Shown in pieces: positions 24,563-32,731 of a stretch of 42,200 nucleotides of DNA. Under the pieces are notes generated by a model. The model saw only the letters and a list, made by a program, of their open reading frames with translations, had not been told where the DNA came from and made no database searches. The translations under genes and the position numbers were made by a program. The first letter of the stretch is position 1. Every line of letters begins with the position of its first letter. The DNA is from JAEZFI01 sp044508215 (GTDB lineage Bacteria > Actinomycetota > Acidimicrobiia > Acidimicrobiales > Microtrichaceae): the NCBI GenBank assembly GCA_044508215.1, contig JBIQID010000010.1, positions 1-42,200 on the forward strand, in the 5' to 3' direction.

Positions 24563-26170
24563 TCATGGGTCCTCGGTGTCGTCGACGCCCCCGAAGGAGA
24601 CGAGCGCGCCCCGGAGGCGACGTGTGAGCGGCTCGAACCCATCGATCCGCAGCACCGAGATCGCGCCGATCCAGAGGGCAGCCGCCACGACCATGCACAC
24701 GCCCACGTCCACGATCGGCCGGGACGTGAGGCGGTCGCCCAGCACGCCGCGCAGGAGGAGCAGCGGCAGGATCGTCGCAGCCGATGCGAGCAGGATCCGG
24801 ACCCCGAGCGGCGTCCAGGCGGCCTGGATCAGCCCGGGCACCCGACGGTGCAGGACGGACACCGTGACGACTGCGGCCACCGTGTAGGCGATGGCGAAGG
24901 CGAGGCCGAGGCCCGCCTCGCCCAGGCCGATGAGGGCGACGGCCGCGACGATGTTCGCTGCGTTCTCGCCGACGTTGAGGAAGAACGGCGTCTTCGTGTC
25001 GCGCTGCGCGTAGAACACGCGCAGGGCGTACAGGTACACGGAGAACCCCGGGAGGCCCAGCGCCATCGTGATGATCGTGCGGCCCGTGCGGACGGTGTCC
25101 TCGTGGTCGAAGAGGCCGCGCTCGAGCACCAGCTCAACCACGCTGTAGCCGAGGAGCGCCAGGCCGGCCGCAGCCGGGATCATCAGCGTGAGCAGCATCG
25201 AGCCGCCCTCCCTGAAGCGAGCGGAGAGCATCCGACGGTCGCCCTGCTGCGCGGCGCGGGCGAGCTCGGGCGTGGTCGACGTCATGATCGACACCGCGAG
25301 GAGGCCGTGGGGGAGCTGGAAGAAGATGAAGGCCGTCTGGTACGCCGTGATGGCCCCTGCGTCGAGCCCGCTCGCGAGCCGCAGCACCACCACGAGCGCG
25401 ACCTGGTTGGCCACGACGTAGCCGATCGTCCAGCTGCCCAGGCGGAGGATCTCCCGCAGCACCGGGTGGCGGAAGCGCGGCATCCACCGCAGCGACGCCC
25501 CCGAGCCGCGCACGCCGATCGCCACCAGCACCGCCATAGACGCCACGCCGGCGGTGGTCCCGAGGCCCAGGAGGAGCAGCGTGGGTCGGTTGGTGAAGTC
25601 GTCGCCGGCGGTGAGCGGCACCGCCAGCACTGCGAGGATCGTGATCACGTTCGTGGCGACCGGGGCGAACGCCGCCATCGCGAACCGACGCCGGGCGTGC
25701 AGGATCGCCGTGCCGATCGTGCCCACCCCGTAGAAGAGGATCTGCGGGACCAGCAGGTAGAGGAGCGGCTCGGCGACCTGCCGGCGCAGCTCGGCCCCGC
25801 CTCCCGAGTCGGGGAAGAGGTGGAGGAACAACGGCGCCGCCACCACCGCCACGATGGTGAGGACCGTCAGCACGATCAGGCCCACGCTCGTGACCACGGA
25901 GGCCCGTTCGTCGGCGTCGGCCTGGGTCTCGCCGCGGCGGGGGACGAACAGCGGCACCAGGGTGGACGACAGGACGCCGCCGACCACCAGCTCGTACAGC
26001 AGGTTGGGCGCGGTGTTGGCCAGGTTGTAGCCGTCGGAGACCGCGCCCTGGCCGAGCGCCCACGCCAGCGCCACCACCCGACCCAGGCCGGTGATGCGGC
26101 TGAGCGTGGTCCCCAGCGCGGGGGACACGCTGGCGCGCAGCAGCGAGTGCTGCCCCGTCGTGTCGGTCAT
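24563..26170 (-). CDS. murJ: Lipid II flippase MurJ
   Basis: MOP-superfamily membrane protein that flips lipid II across the inner membrane for peptidoglycan synthesis. The product is 535 aa with about 14 membrane segments. Family features are SRITGLGRVVALAWALG near the N-terminus, NLLYELVVGGVLSSTLVPLF, and the segment containing RVFYAQRDTKTPFFLN. It overlaps the preceding gene by 4 nt (ATGA at 26167-26170), so it is translated as part of the operon with the SBP/vWA genes rather than in an independent locus. There is no C-terminal kinase-like extension of the kind seen in mycobacterial MviN. Confidence 0.93.
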   Translation of the reverse strand: MTDTTGQHSLLRASVSPALGTTLSRITGLGRVVALAWALGQGAVSDGYNLANTAPNLLYELVVGGVLSSTLVPLFVPRRGETQADADERASVVTSVGLIVLTVLTIVAVVAAPLFLHLFPDSGGGAELRRQVAEPLLYLLVPQILFYGVGTIGTAILHARRRFAMAAFAPVATNVITILAVLAVPLTAGDDFTNRPTLLLLGLGTTAGVASMAVLVAIGVRGSGASLRWMPRFRHPVLREILRLGSWTIGYVVANQVALVVVLRLASGLDAGAITAYQTAFIFFQLPHGLLAVSIMTSTTPELARAAQQGDRRMLSARFREGGSMLLTLMIPAAAGLALLGYSVVELVLERGLFDHEDTVRTGRTIITMALGLPGFSVYLYALRVFYAQRDTKTPFFLNVGENAANIVAAVALIGLGEAGLGLAFAIAYTVAAVVTVSVLHRRVPGLIQAAWTPLGVRILLASAATILPLLLLRGVLGDRLTSRPIVDVGVCMVVAAALWIGAISVLRIDGFEPLTRRLRGALVSFGGVDDTEDP

Positions 26171-26907
26171 GTGGCGGACCCACCGAGCTGGCGTGTCTCC
26201 TCCAGCGCCTGCCGGAGCGCCTCCATGTCGTGCGTGATGGCGGTGACGTCGCGGCCGACCTGGTCGAGCTGCCCTTCCGCACCCGTCGACACCGACAGCT
26301 CGATGCTGCGGGTGACGGCCTCGTCGAGGCGTGCGTTGAGCAGCCGGAGCCGGTCGTGGGTCTCGCGGATGGTCTGGTCCATCCGGCGGGCGGTGTCGAG
26401 CTGGGCCTGCAGCGCGGCGACGGTCTGCTCACCCGTCGGCGTCTCGGGGGTGCCCAGCATCGCCAGTTCCCGCTCGATCTCCGGCACCTCGATCCGCCGT
26501 CGGGCCTGCGCCAGCGCGTGACCCGCCCTGCCGACCTCCCAGCACTCGTCCACGCCCTCGTCCACCCGCGCGCCGATGCTGCGGAGGCGGTCCCGGAGCG
26601 GCCCCGGCCGGGTGGAGCGGATCGCCTGCTCGAACTGGTCGCGGGCGGCGAGCGCATCCCGCACCAGCCGCTTCCACGGGTCGCCCAGCGAGAACGGGTC
26701 GATGCGTGCCCGGGGGCCCTTCCGCGGGATCGCCGCGGCGACCCGCCCGGCGAAGAAGAGCGCGCCGCCGACCACCGCCCCGATGGGGCCGGCCACGAGG
26801 ATGCCGGCCGCCGCGCCTGCGCCCGTGGCGACGATCGCCGACGGGGACACGATCGCCCGTGCCACCTTCGGCGTGAAGAACCGGTCGCGGAACGACGGCG
26901 AGCTCAC
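26167..26907 (-). CDS. Membrane-anchored coiled-coil protein, unrecognised
   Basis: The product is 246 aa. The first ~60 residues contain a glycine-rich hydrophobic hairpin (SAIVATGAGAAAGILVAGPI, then GAVVGGALFFAG), one or two membrane passes. From about 75 to 240 it is almost all charged helix with heptad-like pattern (LRDRLRSIGARVDEGVDECW, VPEIERELAMLG, DQTIRETHDRLRLLNARLDE). No family was recognised. The start is GTG 26907, 13 nt after the upstream stop, and the end overlaps murJ. Location in this operon suggests a scaffold at the membrane, which is inference only. Confidence 0.75.
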   Translation of the reverse strand: MSSPSFRDRFFTPKVARAIVSPSAIVATGAGAAAGILVAGPIGAVVGGALFFAGRVAAAIPRKGPRARIDPFSLGDPWKRLVRDALAARDQFEQAIRSTRPGPLRDRLRSIGARVDEGVDECWEVGRAGHALAQARRRIEVPEIERELAMLGTPETPTGEQTVAALQAQLDTARRMDQTIRETHDRLRLLNARLDEAVTRSIELSVSTGAEGQLDQVGRDVTAITHDMEALRQALEETRQLGGSAT

Positions 26908-26920
26908 CGGTGTGCGTCCA

Positions 26921-28759
26921 TCAGAAGTTGCTGACCACCTGCGCGAACACCCTCCGGATCGTGGTGGCGTCGCTCGCGTTGTAGGCGGCCGCGTTGGACG
27001 CCTCCGCGATCGAACCGAGCGCCGACGTGTCGGCGTCGGACCCGTACCCGATCGTGAACATCCTCACCGGCGTGGCCTGCTCGCCCTGCGCCGCCGCCCG
27101 GACGGACTCGACCAGGTCCTTCAGCTGGCGGCTGTCGTCCGAGGTGTCGCCGTCGTCGTTCATCCCGTCGGTGAGGAGGATCACGGCGTTGATGCGGGCC
27201 GGGTCGTAGTCGTCCACCATCGAGGCGAAGCTCTGCCGCGCCACGTCGAAGAGGGGCGTGCCGGCCACCGGGGTGAGGTTCCGGATCGACTGGGCCAGCC
27301 GCTCCCGGTTCGGGCCGATCGGCGCGAGCGGCTGGAGGTCCACGAACGTCTCGTCCTCGCCGGGGCCGAGCTGGGTGGAGAAGATCCGCAGCCCCACCTC
27401 GTCGTCGGCCTTGAAGTCGCCCAACGCCTCGATCACCGCCTGCTTCGCGAGGTCGAGCTTCGTCTCGAAGCCGCTGCCGGCGGGGTCGCCCATCGAACCG
27501 GACACGTCGAGCACCAGGAGCACGCGCGCCGACTTCCGGTTCTGCGCCCACTGGTCGAGCAGGCCCACCATCACCGACGGGGACGGCACCTCGAGCAGGG
27601 TCTGCGGCTGGTCGGGGTCGACGCCGTTCTCACGGGTGATGGGCTCGCCGACGGCCACCTCGGGGTTGCCGGGCCGGAACCCGTAGCGGAGCACCTGCCG
27701 CTGGTTCTCGGCGCGCTGCACGAACTCCTCGAAGGCGGCCGCCGCGGCTCGCTCGTCCTCCGACACCCACTCGGCGTCGAGCACGTAGAAGGGGTTGTCG
27801 CTGAAGAGGGTCCCCTCGCTGGGATAGATGGCGACCAGCTTGGTGCGAGGCGGCCGGGGCTCCTCACCGGGCTGCAGCACCCCGTCGGGGTTGCCGAGGT
27901 TGTAGTCGATGACGGACTTCTCCTCGACGGCCACCGCGGAGGCGTAGGTGAGCGCGGTGCCCCGGCGGTCGGCCCGGAACCAGTTGTTGAGGAACGTCAT
28001 CGTGATGTCGCCGTAGTGGACCACCGACGACTCGATCTGCCGGTTGAACTCGACGACCGCCGGGTTCGAGAGGTCCTCGGGGCTCAGCCCGGCCGTCTTC
28101 CCGGCCGCCGCGGAGGTCTGTGCGATCAGTGCCGAGAGCCCGCTCGTGGAGAAGTTCGGGTTGGTCTTGCCCAGGCGGAACGGGCCCCACTCGGGATGGC
28201 CGTGGGCGGCCCAGCCCTGCGGGTCCGTGGCCAGCGCGGCGATGTCGGCGAACCCGATCGAGCGCTCCGGCCATCCGAGCGCCTGGGCCATCGGCTCGGG
28301 CATCGCGATCACGAGCGGCGTGAGCATGAACGGCTGGGCCTCGCTCGACGCCATCGGCGGCTTGCCGGCGTCGGCCAGGCGTTGGTTGAGGACCGCGCCC
28401 CACGAGCTGGCGGCGGGCGACCAGATCACCGGTCGTGGCCCGTCGGCGGACTCGTCCCAGCCTTCTGCGAGCAGCCGGGCCGCCTCGCCCGACGCCTTCA
28501 CCTGCGGGCGGACGTGGATGCAGCGGCCCGAGGGCGCCTCGACACGGTCGTCGTTGAAGTCGCGGGCGAGGACCTCGAGCAGCTCGATCTTCTCGGAGCT
28601 GACGGCCACGTCGAGGGCGAGGCACTCGCCCGGATCCTCGAACCCGGAGACGCCCGAGCCTGCTCGCGGCCCGCCGTCGTCGTTGCCGAACGAGCAGGCT
28701 CCCACCACCAGCGCGAGCACCGCTGCGGTGGCGATCAACCGTGGGGTCCGTGTGGGCAT
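26921..28759 (-). CDS. Lipoprotein with solute-binding and vWA domains
   Basis: The product is 612 aa. A lipobox (LALVVGAC, Cys22) ends the signal peptide. Residues ~45-395 resemble an extracellular solute-binding domain of the SBP_bac_11 type (VIWSPAASSWGAVLN, LGKTNPNFSTSGLSAL). Residues ~411-612 form a von Willebrand A domain with an intact MIDAS (DVSGS, 418-422) and a later TDGMNDD. This matches the actinobacterial 'substrate-binding and vWA domain' proteins. No transporter permease or ATPase is nearby, so it is likely a surface sensor or adhesion-type assembly factor rather than a nutrient binder. It has a GAGGAG Shine-Dalgarno before ATG 28759. Confidence 0.88.
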   Translation of the reverse strand: MPTRTPRLIATAAVLALVVGACSFGNDDGGPRAGSGVSGFEDPGECLALDVAVSSEKIELLEVLARDFNDDRVEAPSGRCIHVRPQVKASGEAARLLAEGWDESADGPRPVIWSPAASSWGAVLNQRLADAGKPPMASSEAQPFMLTPLVIAMPEPMAQALGWPERSIGFADIAALATDPQGWAAHGHPEWGPFRLGKTNPNFSTSGLSALIAQTSAAAGKTAGLSPEDLSNPAVVEFNRQIESSVVHYGDITMTFLNNWFRADRRGTALTYASAVAVEEKSVIDYNLGNPDGVLQPGEEPRPPRTKLVAIYPSEGTLFSDNPFYVLDAEWVSEDERAAAAAFEEFVQRAENQRQVLRYGFRPGNPEVAVGEPITRENGVDPDQPQTLLEVPSPSVMVGLLDQWAQNRKSARVLLVLDVSGSMGDPAGSGFETKLDLAKQAVIEALGDFKADDEVGLRIFSTQLGPGEDETFVDLQPLAPIGPNRERLAQSIRNLTPVAGTPLFDVARQSFASMVDDYDPARINAVILLTDGMNDDGDTSDDSRQLKDLVESVRAAAQGEQATPVRMFTIGYGSDADTSALGSIAEASNAAAYNASDATTIRRVFAQVVSNF

Positions 28760-28786
28760 CGGGGCTCCTCGTGAGTGCGGGCGGGC

Positions 28787-29779
28787 TCAGGAACGAGGCG
28801 GGTTCCAGCGGTCCCTGAGCTGCACCATCACACCAGGTTTCGGCAGGCTGGCGGCGCTACCGGCTCCGGCACGGCCCCACCCACGGTCCTCGAGCGCGGC
28901 TCGGAGCTGGTCGACGACGCCGTTGCCGCCGTCGCCCCACACCACGACCGACGTGGTCGCTGCGGGCTCGGGCACCTCGATGCGGAACCGGTCGGCGCCT
29001 GCCGCCGTGGAGAGCACCCGCTTGGCATCCGCTTCGAGCGCCGTCACCATCGACGCACCCGCCGGCGTCCGCACGAACCGGTCGAGGGCTGTGCCGGTCC
29101 CGGGGCCGCGGACGGCCGACGCCCGCGCCAGGCCCGTGAGCCAGTCGCGGTAGGCGTCGTCGCCGTCCAGGTCGTTGGTGGCGATGTCGGCCACCGGCGG
29201 GTCGGCGGCGAGGAACCAGCCGCGGGTGGCGGCGGCGACGGTGAGCAGTCCGCTGGTGGAGGAGACGGGGTCGATGCCCACGGTGACGGTGCCCCACCCG
29301 GTCTGCCCGCCGACGTCGCCCCAGGCCTTGCCGACGAGGTCGCCGACGCAGCGCCAGGCCGCCGATCCGTCGCAGGCCGCCTTGGCCGTGTCGACCCGCT
29401 CGGGCCATCCCACGAGCACCAGCCGTGTGGAAGCGACCGGCTCGGTCACCGGCGCGTCGGCGGGCGCACGACCGGTTGGGTCGGCCAGCACCGGCACCAT
29501 CGCCGGCCACGGTTCGGACGTCACCCAGAGGTCGGCGCCCAGCGCCTCACCCCGGGCCAGCCGGTCCGCCGTCGCCCCGGGGGCCTCACCGGTGACCTCT
29601 GCGAAGCCGGCCTCCCGGCAGGCGGCGACCAACGTGTCGTCGCAGACGGCGGTGGTGTCGGCCGCGGAGCGCGGTGCGTCGCCGTCGGCCTCGTCGTCGG
29701 TGAGCGCCCGGCGGAGGAGCGCCGCGCCCACCACGAGCGCGATCGCGAGGAGGAGGGCGAGGATCCGCTTGATCGTCAC
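28787..29779 (-). CDS. Membrane-anchored solute-binding-like protein
   Basis: The product is 330 aa. A single N-terminal hydrophobic segment (ILALLLAIALVVGAALL) without a lipobox suggests a signal anchor. The rest resembles a shorter relative of the SBP half of the next gene: ADLWVTSEPWPAMVPVLA, STRLVLVGWPERVD, IDPVSSTSGLLTVAAATRGW. Three Cys in the first half could form disulfides. GTG 29779 overlaps the AAA gene stop by 4 nt. The similarity to the neighbouring SBP-vWA protein suggests the two have a common ancestor and may act on the same ligand. Confidence 0.8.
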   Translation of the reverse strand: MTIKRILALLLAIALVVGAALLRRALTDDEADGDAPRSAADTTAVCDDTLVAACREAGFAEVTGEAPGATADRLARGEALGADLWVTSEPWPAMVPVLADPTGRAPADAPVTEPVASTRLVLVGWPERVDTAKAACDGSAAWRCVGDLVGKAWGDVGGQTGWGTVTVGIDPVSSTSGLLTVAAATRGWFLAADPPVADIATNDLDGDDAYRDWLTGLARASAVRGPGTGTALDRFVRTPAGASMVTALEADAKRVLSTAAGADRFRIEVPEPAATTSVVVWGDGGNGVVDQLRAALEDRGWGRAGAGSAASLPKPGVMVQLRDRWNPPRS

Positions 29780-31248
29780 GTGTCCGCCTGCGCCACGTCC
29801 GCAGGGCCCGCTCCGGCCATCGACGGCGGCAGCCCCTGGGTGGGCGCGCCGGGCGCCACGACCTCGGCGGCCTTGCGGATGTCGGCGGCGGTCAGCACCA
29901 CGAGGTCCTCGGCCGACGTGCGCTCCTCGCGGACCAGCCGGCTGGCCTGGTGCGCGACGGCCGCCTCGAAGAGGTTGCGGACGAACCGGCCGTTGCCGAA
30001 CCCGGGCCCTCGGGGCGCCGCATCGATGACGGCGGTGAGCTCTTCGAGCGCGGCGTCGTCCAGCTCGTACCGCTGCGGGCCGGAGATCCGCTGGAAGATG
30101 GTGACCAGGTCGGCGGTGGCGTAGTCGGGGAACGAGAGCGTGCGGGTGAAGCGGCTGCGGAGGCCCGGGTTGGAGTCGAGGAGCTCGCCCATCTCGACCG
30201 GGTAGCCGGCGACGATCACCACCACCCGGTCGCGCCGGTCCTCCATCAGCTTCACCATGGTGTCGATCGCCTCACGCCCGAAGTCGTTCCCGCCGCCACG
30301 CACGAGCGTGTACGCCTCGTCGACGAAGAGCACGCCGCCATCGGCCTCGTCGAACCGGGCGGCCACGAGCGGCGCCGTCTGCCCGACGTAGCCGGCGACC
30401 ATCCCGGAGCGATCCGTCTCCACCAGGTGCCCGACCGGCAGCACACCGAGGCTGTGGAGGATGCGGGCCAGCAGGCGTGCCACGGTGGTCTTGCCGGTGC
30501 CCGGGTTGCCCACGAAGACGAGGTGCAGGCTGGTGTCGACCACCGGCAGGTCGTGCGAGCGCCGCAGCTGGCCCACCCTCAGCAGGTCGGCCAGCTGGTG
30601 GACCTCCCGCTTCACCTCGTCCATCCCGACGAGGGCGTCGAGCTCGGCGAGGACCTCCTCGAGCGGCTCGGGCGGCTGCGGCTCGGGAGCCGCCGCGGGA
30701 GCGGGTGGGGCAGGGGAGGGCGAGGTTCCGATCGGCGTCGGGACCGACGGCGTCTGCGAGCCCATCGCGCCGAGCATCATCGACCGGTAGCGCCCGATGG
30801 CGTCGAGCTCGGCCCGGGCGGTCACCTCGTCGAGCGCAGCGATGGCGTGCGCGATGTCGAGCGCCCGCTGGTAGTACACCGACGCGAGCACGGTGCTGTT
30901 CCGCTTGTCGGCCGTGACGAGCACGTCGAACATCACGCCCGGCGAGTCGAGCACCCCGTCGTGCTGGCGGATCAGCTCCGAGTTCCGGATCGTCTCGGGG
31001 GTGGCGCCGGCCAGCTGCGTCTCGGGCATGAGCGGCCCGAAGGTGACGATCAGCGACCACAGCTCGGCGTCGGTGTGGCGGCCGTCGGCGTCGACCATCG
31101 CGCAGGCGATCGAGAACGCCTCGTTGACCACCCCGAACCGCTGATCGCCCCTCGGGAGGTCGAGGCTGGCCACCACGCTGTCGAGCGACGCGGTGACGTC
31201 GTCGATGAAGGCCTGCACGGCTTCGGTGACCAACATCTCGCCGCCCAT
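29776..31248 (-). CDS. TerB-like / CbxX-CfqX AAA+ ATPase
   Basis: The product is 490 aa. Residues ~5-160 form a helical domain with NEAFSIACAMVDADGRHTDA, matching the TerB-like pattern (acidic D-x-D-G then E). A Pro/Ala linker (about 169-196) follows, then a CbxX/SpoVK/EccA-type AAA+ domain: Walker A GNPGTGKTT (247-255), Walker B VLFVDEAY (306-313), sensor and Arg-finger region RSRFTRTL. The frame is open far upstream, but that is a shadow of proA. ATG 31248 follows a TAGCCT box by 8 nt. It is the first gene of the minus-strand operon. EccA of type VII secretion is a relative, but no ESX genes are here. Confidence 0.87.
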   Translation of the reverse strand: MGGEMLVTEAVQAFIDDVTASLDSVVASLDLPRGDQRFGVVNEAFSIACAMVDADGRHTDAELWSLIVTFGPLMPETQLAGATPETIRNSELIRQHDGVLDSPGVMFDVLVTADKRNSTVLASVYYQRALDIAHAIAALDEVTARAELDAIGRYRSMMLGAMGSQTPSVPTPIGTSPSPAPPAPAAAPEPQPPEPLEEVLAELDALVGMDEVKREVHQLADLLRVGQLRRSHDLPVVDTSLHLVFVGNPGTGKTTVARLLARILHSLGVLPVGHLVETDRSGMVAGYVGQTAPLVAARFDEADGGVLFVDEAYTLVRGGGNDFGREAIDTMVKLMEDRRDRVVVIVAGYPVEMGELLDSNPGLRSRFTRTLSFPDYATADLVTIFQRISGPQRYELDDAALEELTAVIDAAPRGPGFGNGRFVRNLFEAAVAHQASRLVREERTSAEDLVVLTAADIRKAAEVVAPGAPTQGLPPSMAGAGPADVAQADT

Positions 31249-31256
31249 CGGCGCCG

Positions 31257-31262
31257 AGGCTA
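31257..31262 (-). promoter_or_regulatory. -10 box for the AAA-SBP-vWA-murJ operon
   Basis: On the minus strand TAGCCT ends 8 nt before ATG 31248. It lies back to back with the proA promoter in a 63-nt intergenic space. Confidence 0.5.
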
Positions 31263-31298
31263 CCGGTCGGGCCCGGGCCGGGCGCCGAGGGGCGGCGG

Positions 31299-31304
31299 TA
31301 GGAT
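31299..31304 (+). promoter_or_regulatory. -10 box for proA
   Basis: TAGGAT is followed by 7 nt and the ATG of proA at 31312; leaderless type. Confidence 0.55.
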
Positions 31305-31311
31305 CGGCCCC

Positions 31312-32595
31312 ATGGCCACCACCCCGATCGCAGAGCTGGGCAGGCGGGCGAAGGCGGCGGCGGCTGCCGTCGCGGCTGCCTCCACGGCCCAGAAGAACGA
31401 GGCGCTCCTCGCCGCCGCCGACCTCCTCGAGGCGCGGTCCGCCGAGGTCATCGAGGCCAACGCGGCCGATGTGGCCGCGGCCGAGGCCGACGGCGCGTCG
31501 GCCACGGTCGTGGACCGGCTGCGCCTCGACGAGTCGAAGGTGTCGGCGATGGCTGCCGGCCTCCGGCAGGTGGCGTCGCTCGCCGACCCGGTGGGCGAGG
31601 TGCTCGACGGCTGGGTGCGCCCCAACGGCCTGCGCATCAGCCGGGTGCGGGTGCCCCTCGGTGTGGTCGCGATCATCTACGAGAACCGCCCCAACGTCAC
31701 CTCGGACGCGTTCGGCCTCTGCCTGAAGTCGGGCAACGTGGCGTTCCTGCGGGGATCGTCCGGAGCGATCCGATCGAACCTCGCCATCTCCGAAGTGCTC
31801 CGCGAGGCGCTGACGAAGACCGGGCTCCCCGCCGACGCCCTCGTGATGGTCGACGACACCACCCGGGAGGCAGCGGTCGAGTTCATGCAGCTCGAAGGCG
31901 TGGTGGACTGCCTGATCCCGCGTGGCGGGCCGTCGCTGATCGCGTCGATCAAGGAGCACGCGTCCGTCCCGTACATCATCGACGGCGACGGCAACTGCCA
32001 CCTCTACGTCGACGCAGCCGCCGACCTCGACATGGCCGAGACGTTGCTGGTCAACGGCAAGATGCAGCGCCCGTCGGTGTGCAACGCGCTGGAGTCGCTC
32101 GTGGTCCACGCCGCGGTCGCGGATGAGTTCCTGCCCCGGGCGGACCGTGCCCTCGAGGGTGTGGAGCTGGTGGGCGACGAGCGGGCCACGTCCCTCGTCG
32201 AGCGGTGCGCCCCCGCTGAGGACGGCGACTTCTCCCGCGAGTTCCTCGACCTGAAGATCTCGATCAAGGTGGTGGACGGCCTCGACGAGGCCATCGAGCA
32301 CGTGAACGAGACCGGCTCCGGCCACAGCGAGGCGATCGTCACGAGCGACATCGAGGCTGCCGACCGGTTCTGCTCCGAGGTCGACGCCGCCGCGGTGCTG
32401 GTGAACGCCTCCACCCGGTTCGTGGACGGCGAGGAGTTCGGGTTCGGCGCCGAGATCGGCATCAGCACCCAGAAGCTGCACGCCCGGGGTCCGATGGGCC
32501 TGCGGGAGCTGACCACTGCGAAGTACGTGGTCCGGGGCACCGGCCAGGTGCGTGGCACCGTGGCGCCCAAGGTGTCGGTCGCCGGCTGCGAGTGA
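31312..32595 (+). CDS. proA: Gamma-glutamyl phosphate reductase
   Basis: Second step of proline synthesis: NADPH-dependent reduction of gamma-glutamyl phosphate to glutamate semialdehyde. The product is 427 aa, aldehyde-dehydrogenase superfamily. Landmarks are IYENRPNVTSDAFGLCLKSG, VDCLIPRGGPSLIASI, the active-site Cys in QRPSVCNALES (QRPGVCNA in many homologues), and ASTRFVDGEEFGFGAEIGIS near the C-terminus. It is separated from proB by the envelope cluster, and has its own promoter. Confidence 0.97.
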   Translation: MATTPIAELGRRAKAAAAAVAAASTAQKNEALLAAADLLEARSAEVIEANAADVAAAEADGASATVVDRLRLDESKVSAMAAGLRQVASLADPVGEVLDGWVRPNGLRISRVRVPLGVVAIIYENRPNVTSDAFGLCLKSGNVAFLRGSSGAIRSNLAISEVLREALTKTGLPADALVMVDDTTREAAVEFMQLEGVVDCLIPRGGPSLIASIKEHASVPYIIDGDGNCHLYVDAAADLDMAETLLVNGKMQRPSVCNALESLVVHAAVADEFLPRADRALEGVELVGDERATSLVERCAPAEDGDFSREFLDLKISIKVVDGLDEAIEHVNETGSGHSEAIVTSDIEAADRFCSEVDAAAVLVNASTRFVDGEEFGFGAEIGISTQKLHARGPMGLRELTTAKYVVRGTGQVRGTVAPKVSVAGCE

Positions 32596-32616
32596 TCCGC
32601 CACGGAGAGCGCGACC

Positions 32617-32630
32617 GGGGACTTCTCCCC
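32617..32630 (+). terminator. Short hairpin after proA
   Basis: GGGGA-CTTC-TCCCC, a perfect 5-bp stem with a tetraloop, 21 nt after the proA stop. Weak as a terminator because it is short and lacks a U-run. Confidence 0.3.
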
Positions 32631-32647
32631 AGTGTTCCGACATCTTC

Positions 32648-32653
32648 TATGTT
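32648..32653 (+). promoter_or_regulatory. Candidate -10 for the LAXTG protein gene
   Basis: TATGTT lies in the only locally AT-rich patch of this intergenic region, with TTCTCC (32623-32628) 19 nt upstream as a possible -35. It implies a leader of about 75 nt before ATG 32732. Confidence 0.35.
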
Positions 32654-32731
32654 TCATCCTGCGTACGACCGGGAAATGCGGCCGTGTGGCTCGGACTCGA
32701 AGGGCGACGCCCGAGCGGAGGGATGAACAAA

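Noticed and set aside
23879..26521. 880-aa plus-strand ORF opposite pspA and murJ
   Set aside because: It is an antisense shadow of high-GC coding sequence; pspA and murJ on the minus strand have clear family motifs.
26576..28774. 732-aa plus-strand ORF opposite the SBP-vWA gene
   Set aside because: Antisense shadow; the minus-strand product has a lipobox and a MIDAS motif in register.
29776..31248. EccA of a type VII secretion system
   Set aside because: The AAA domain is related, but there are no WXG100, EccB/C/D/E or mycosin genes nearby, and the N-domain looks TerB-like rather than the EccA TPR domain.
31249..32643. N-terminal extension of the AAA ATPase to 955 aa
   Set aside because: The extra 465 residues are antisense to proA and unlike any domain. 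The -10 box at 31257-31262 and the TerB-like start support ATG 31248.
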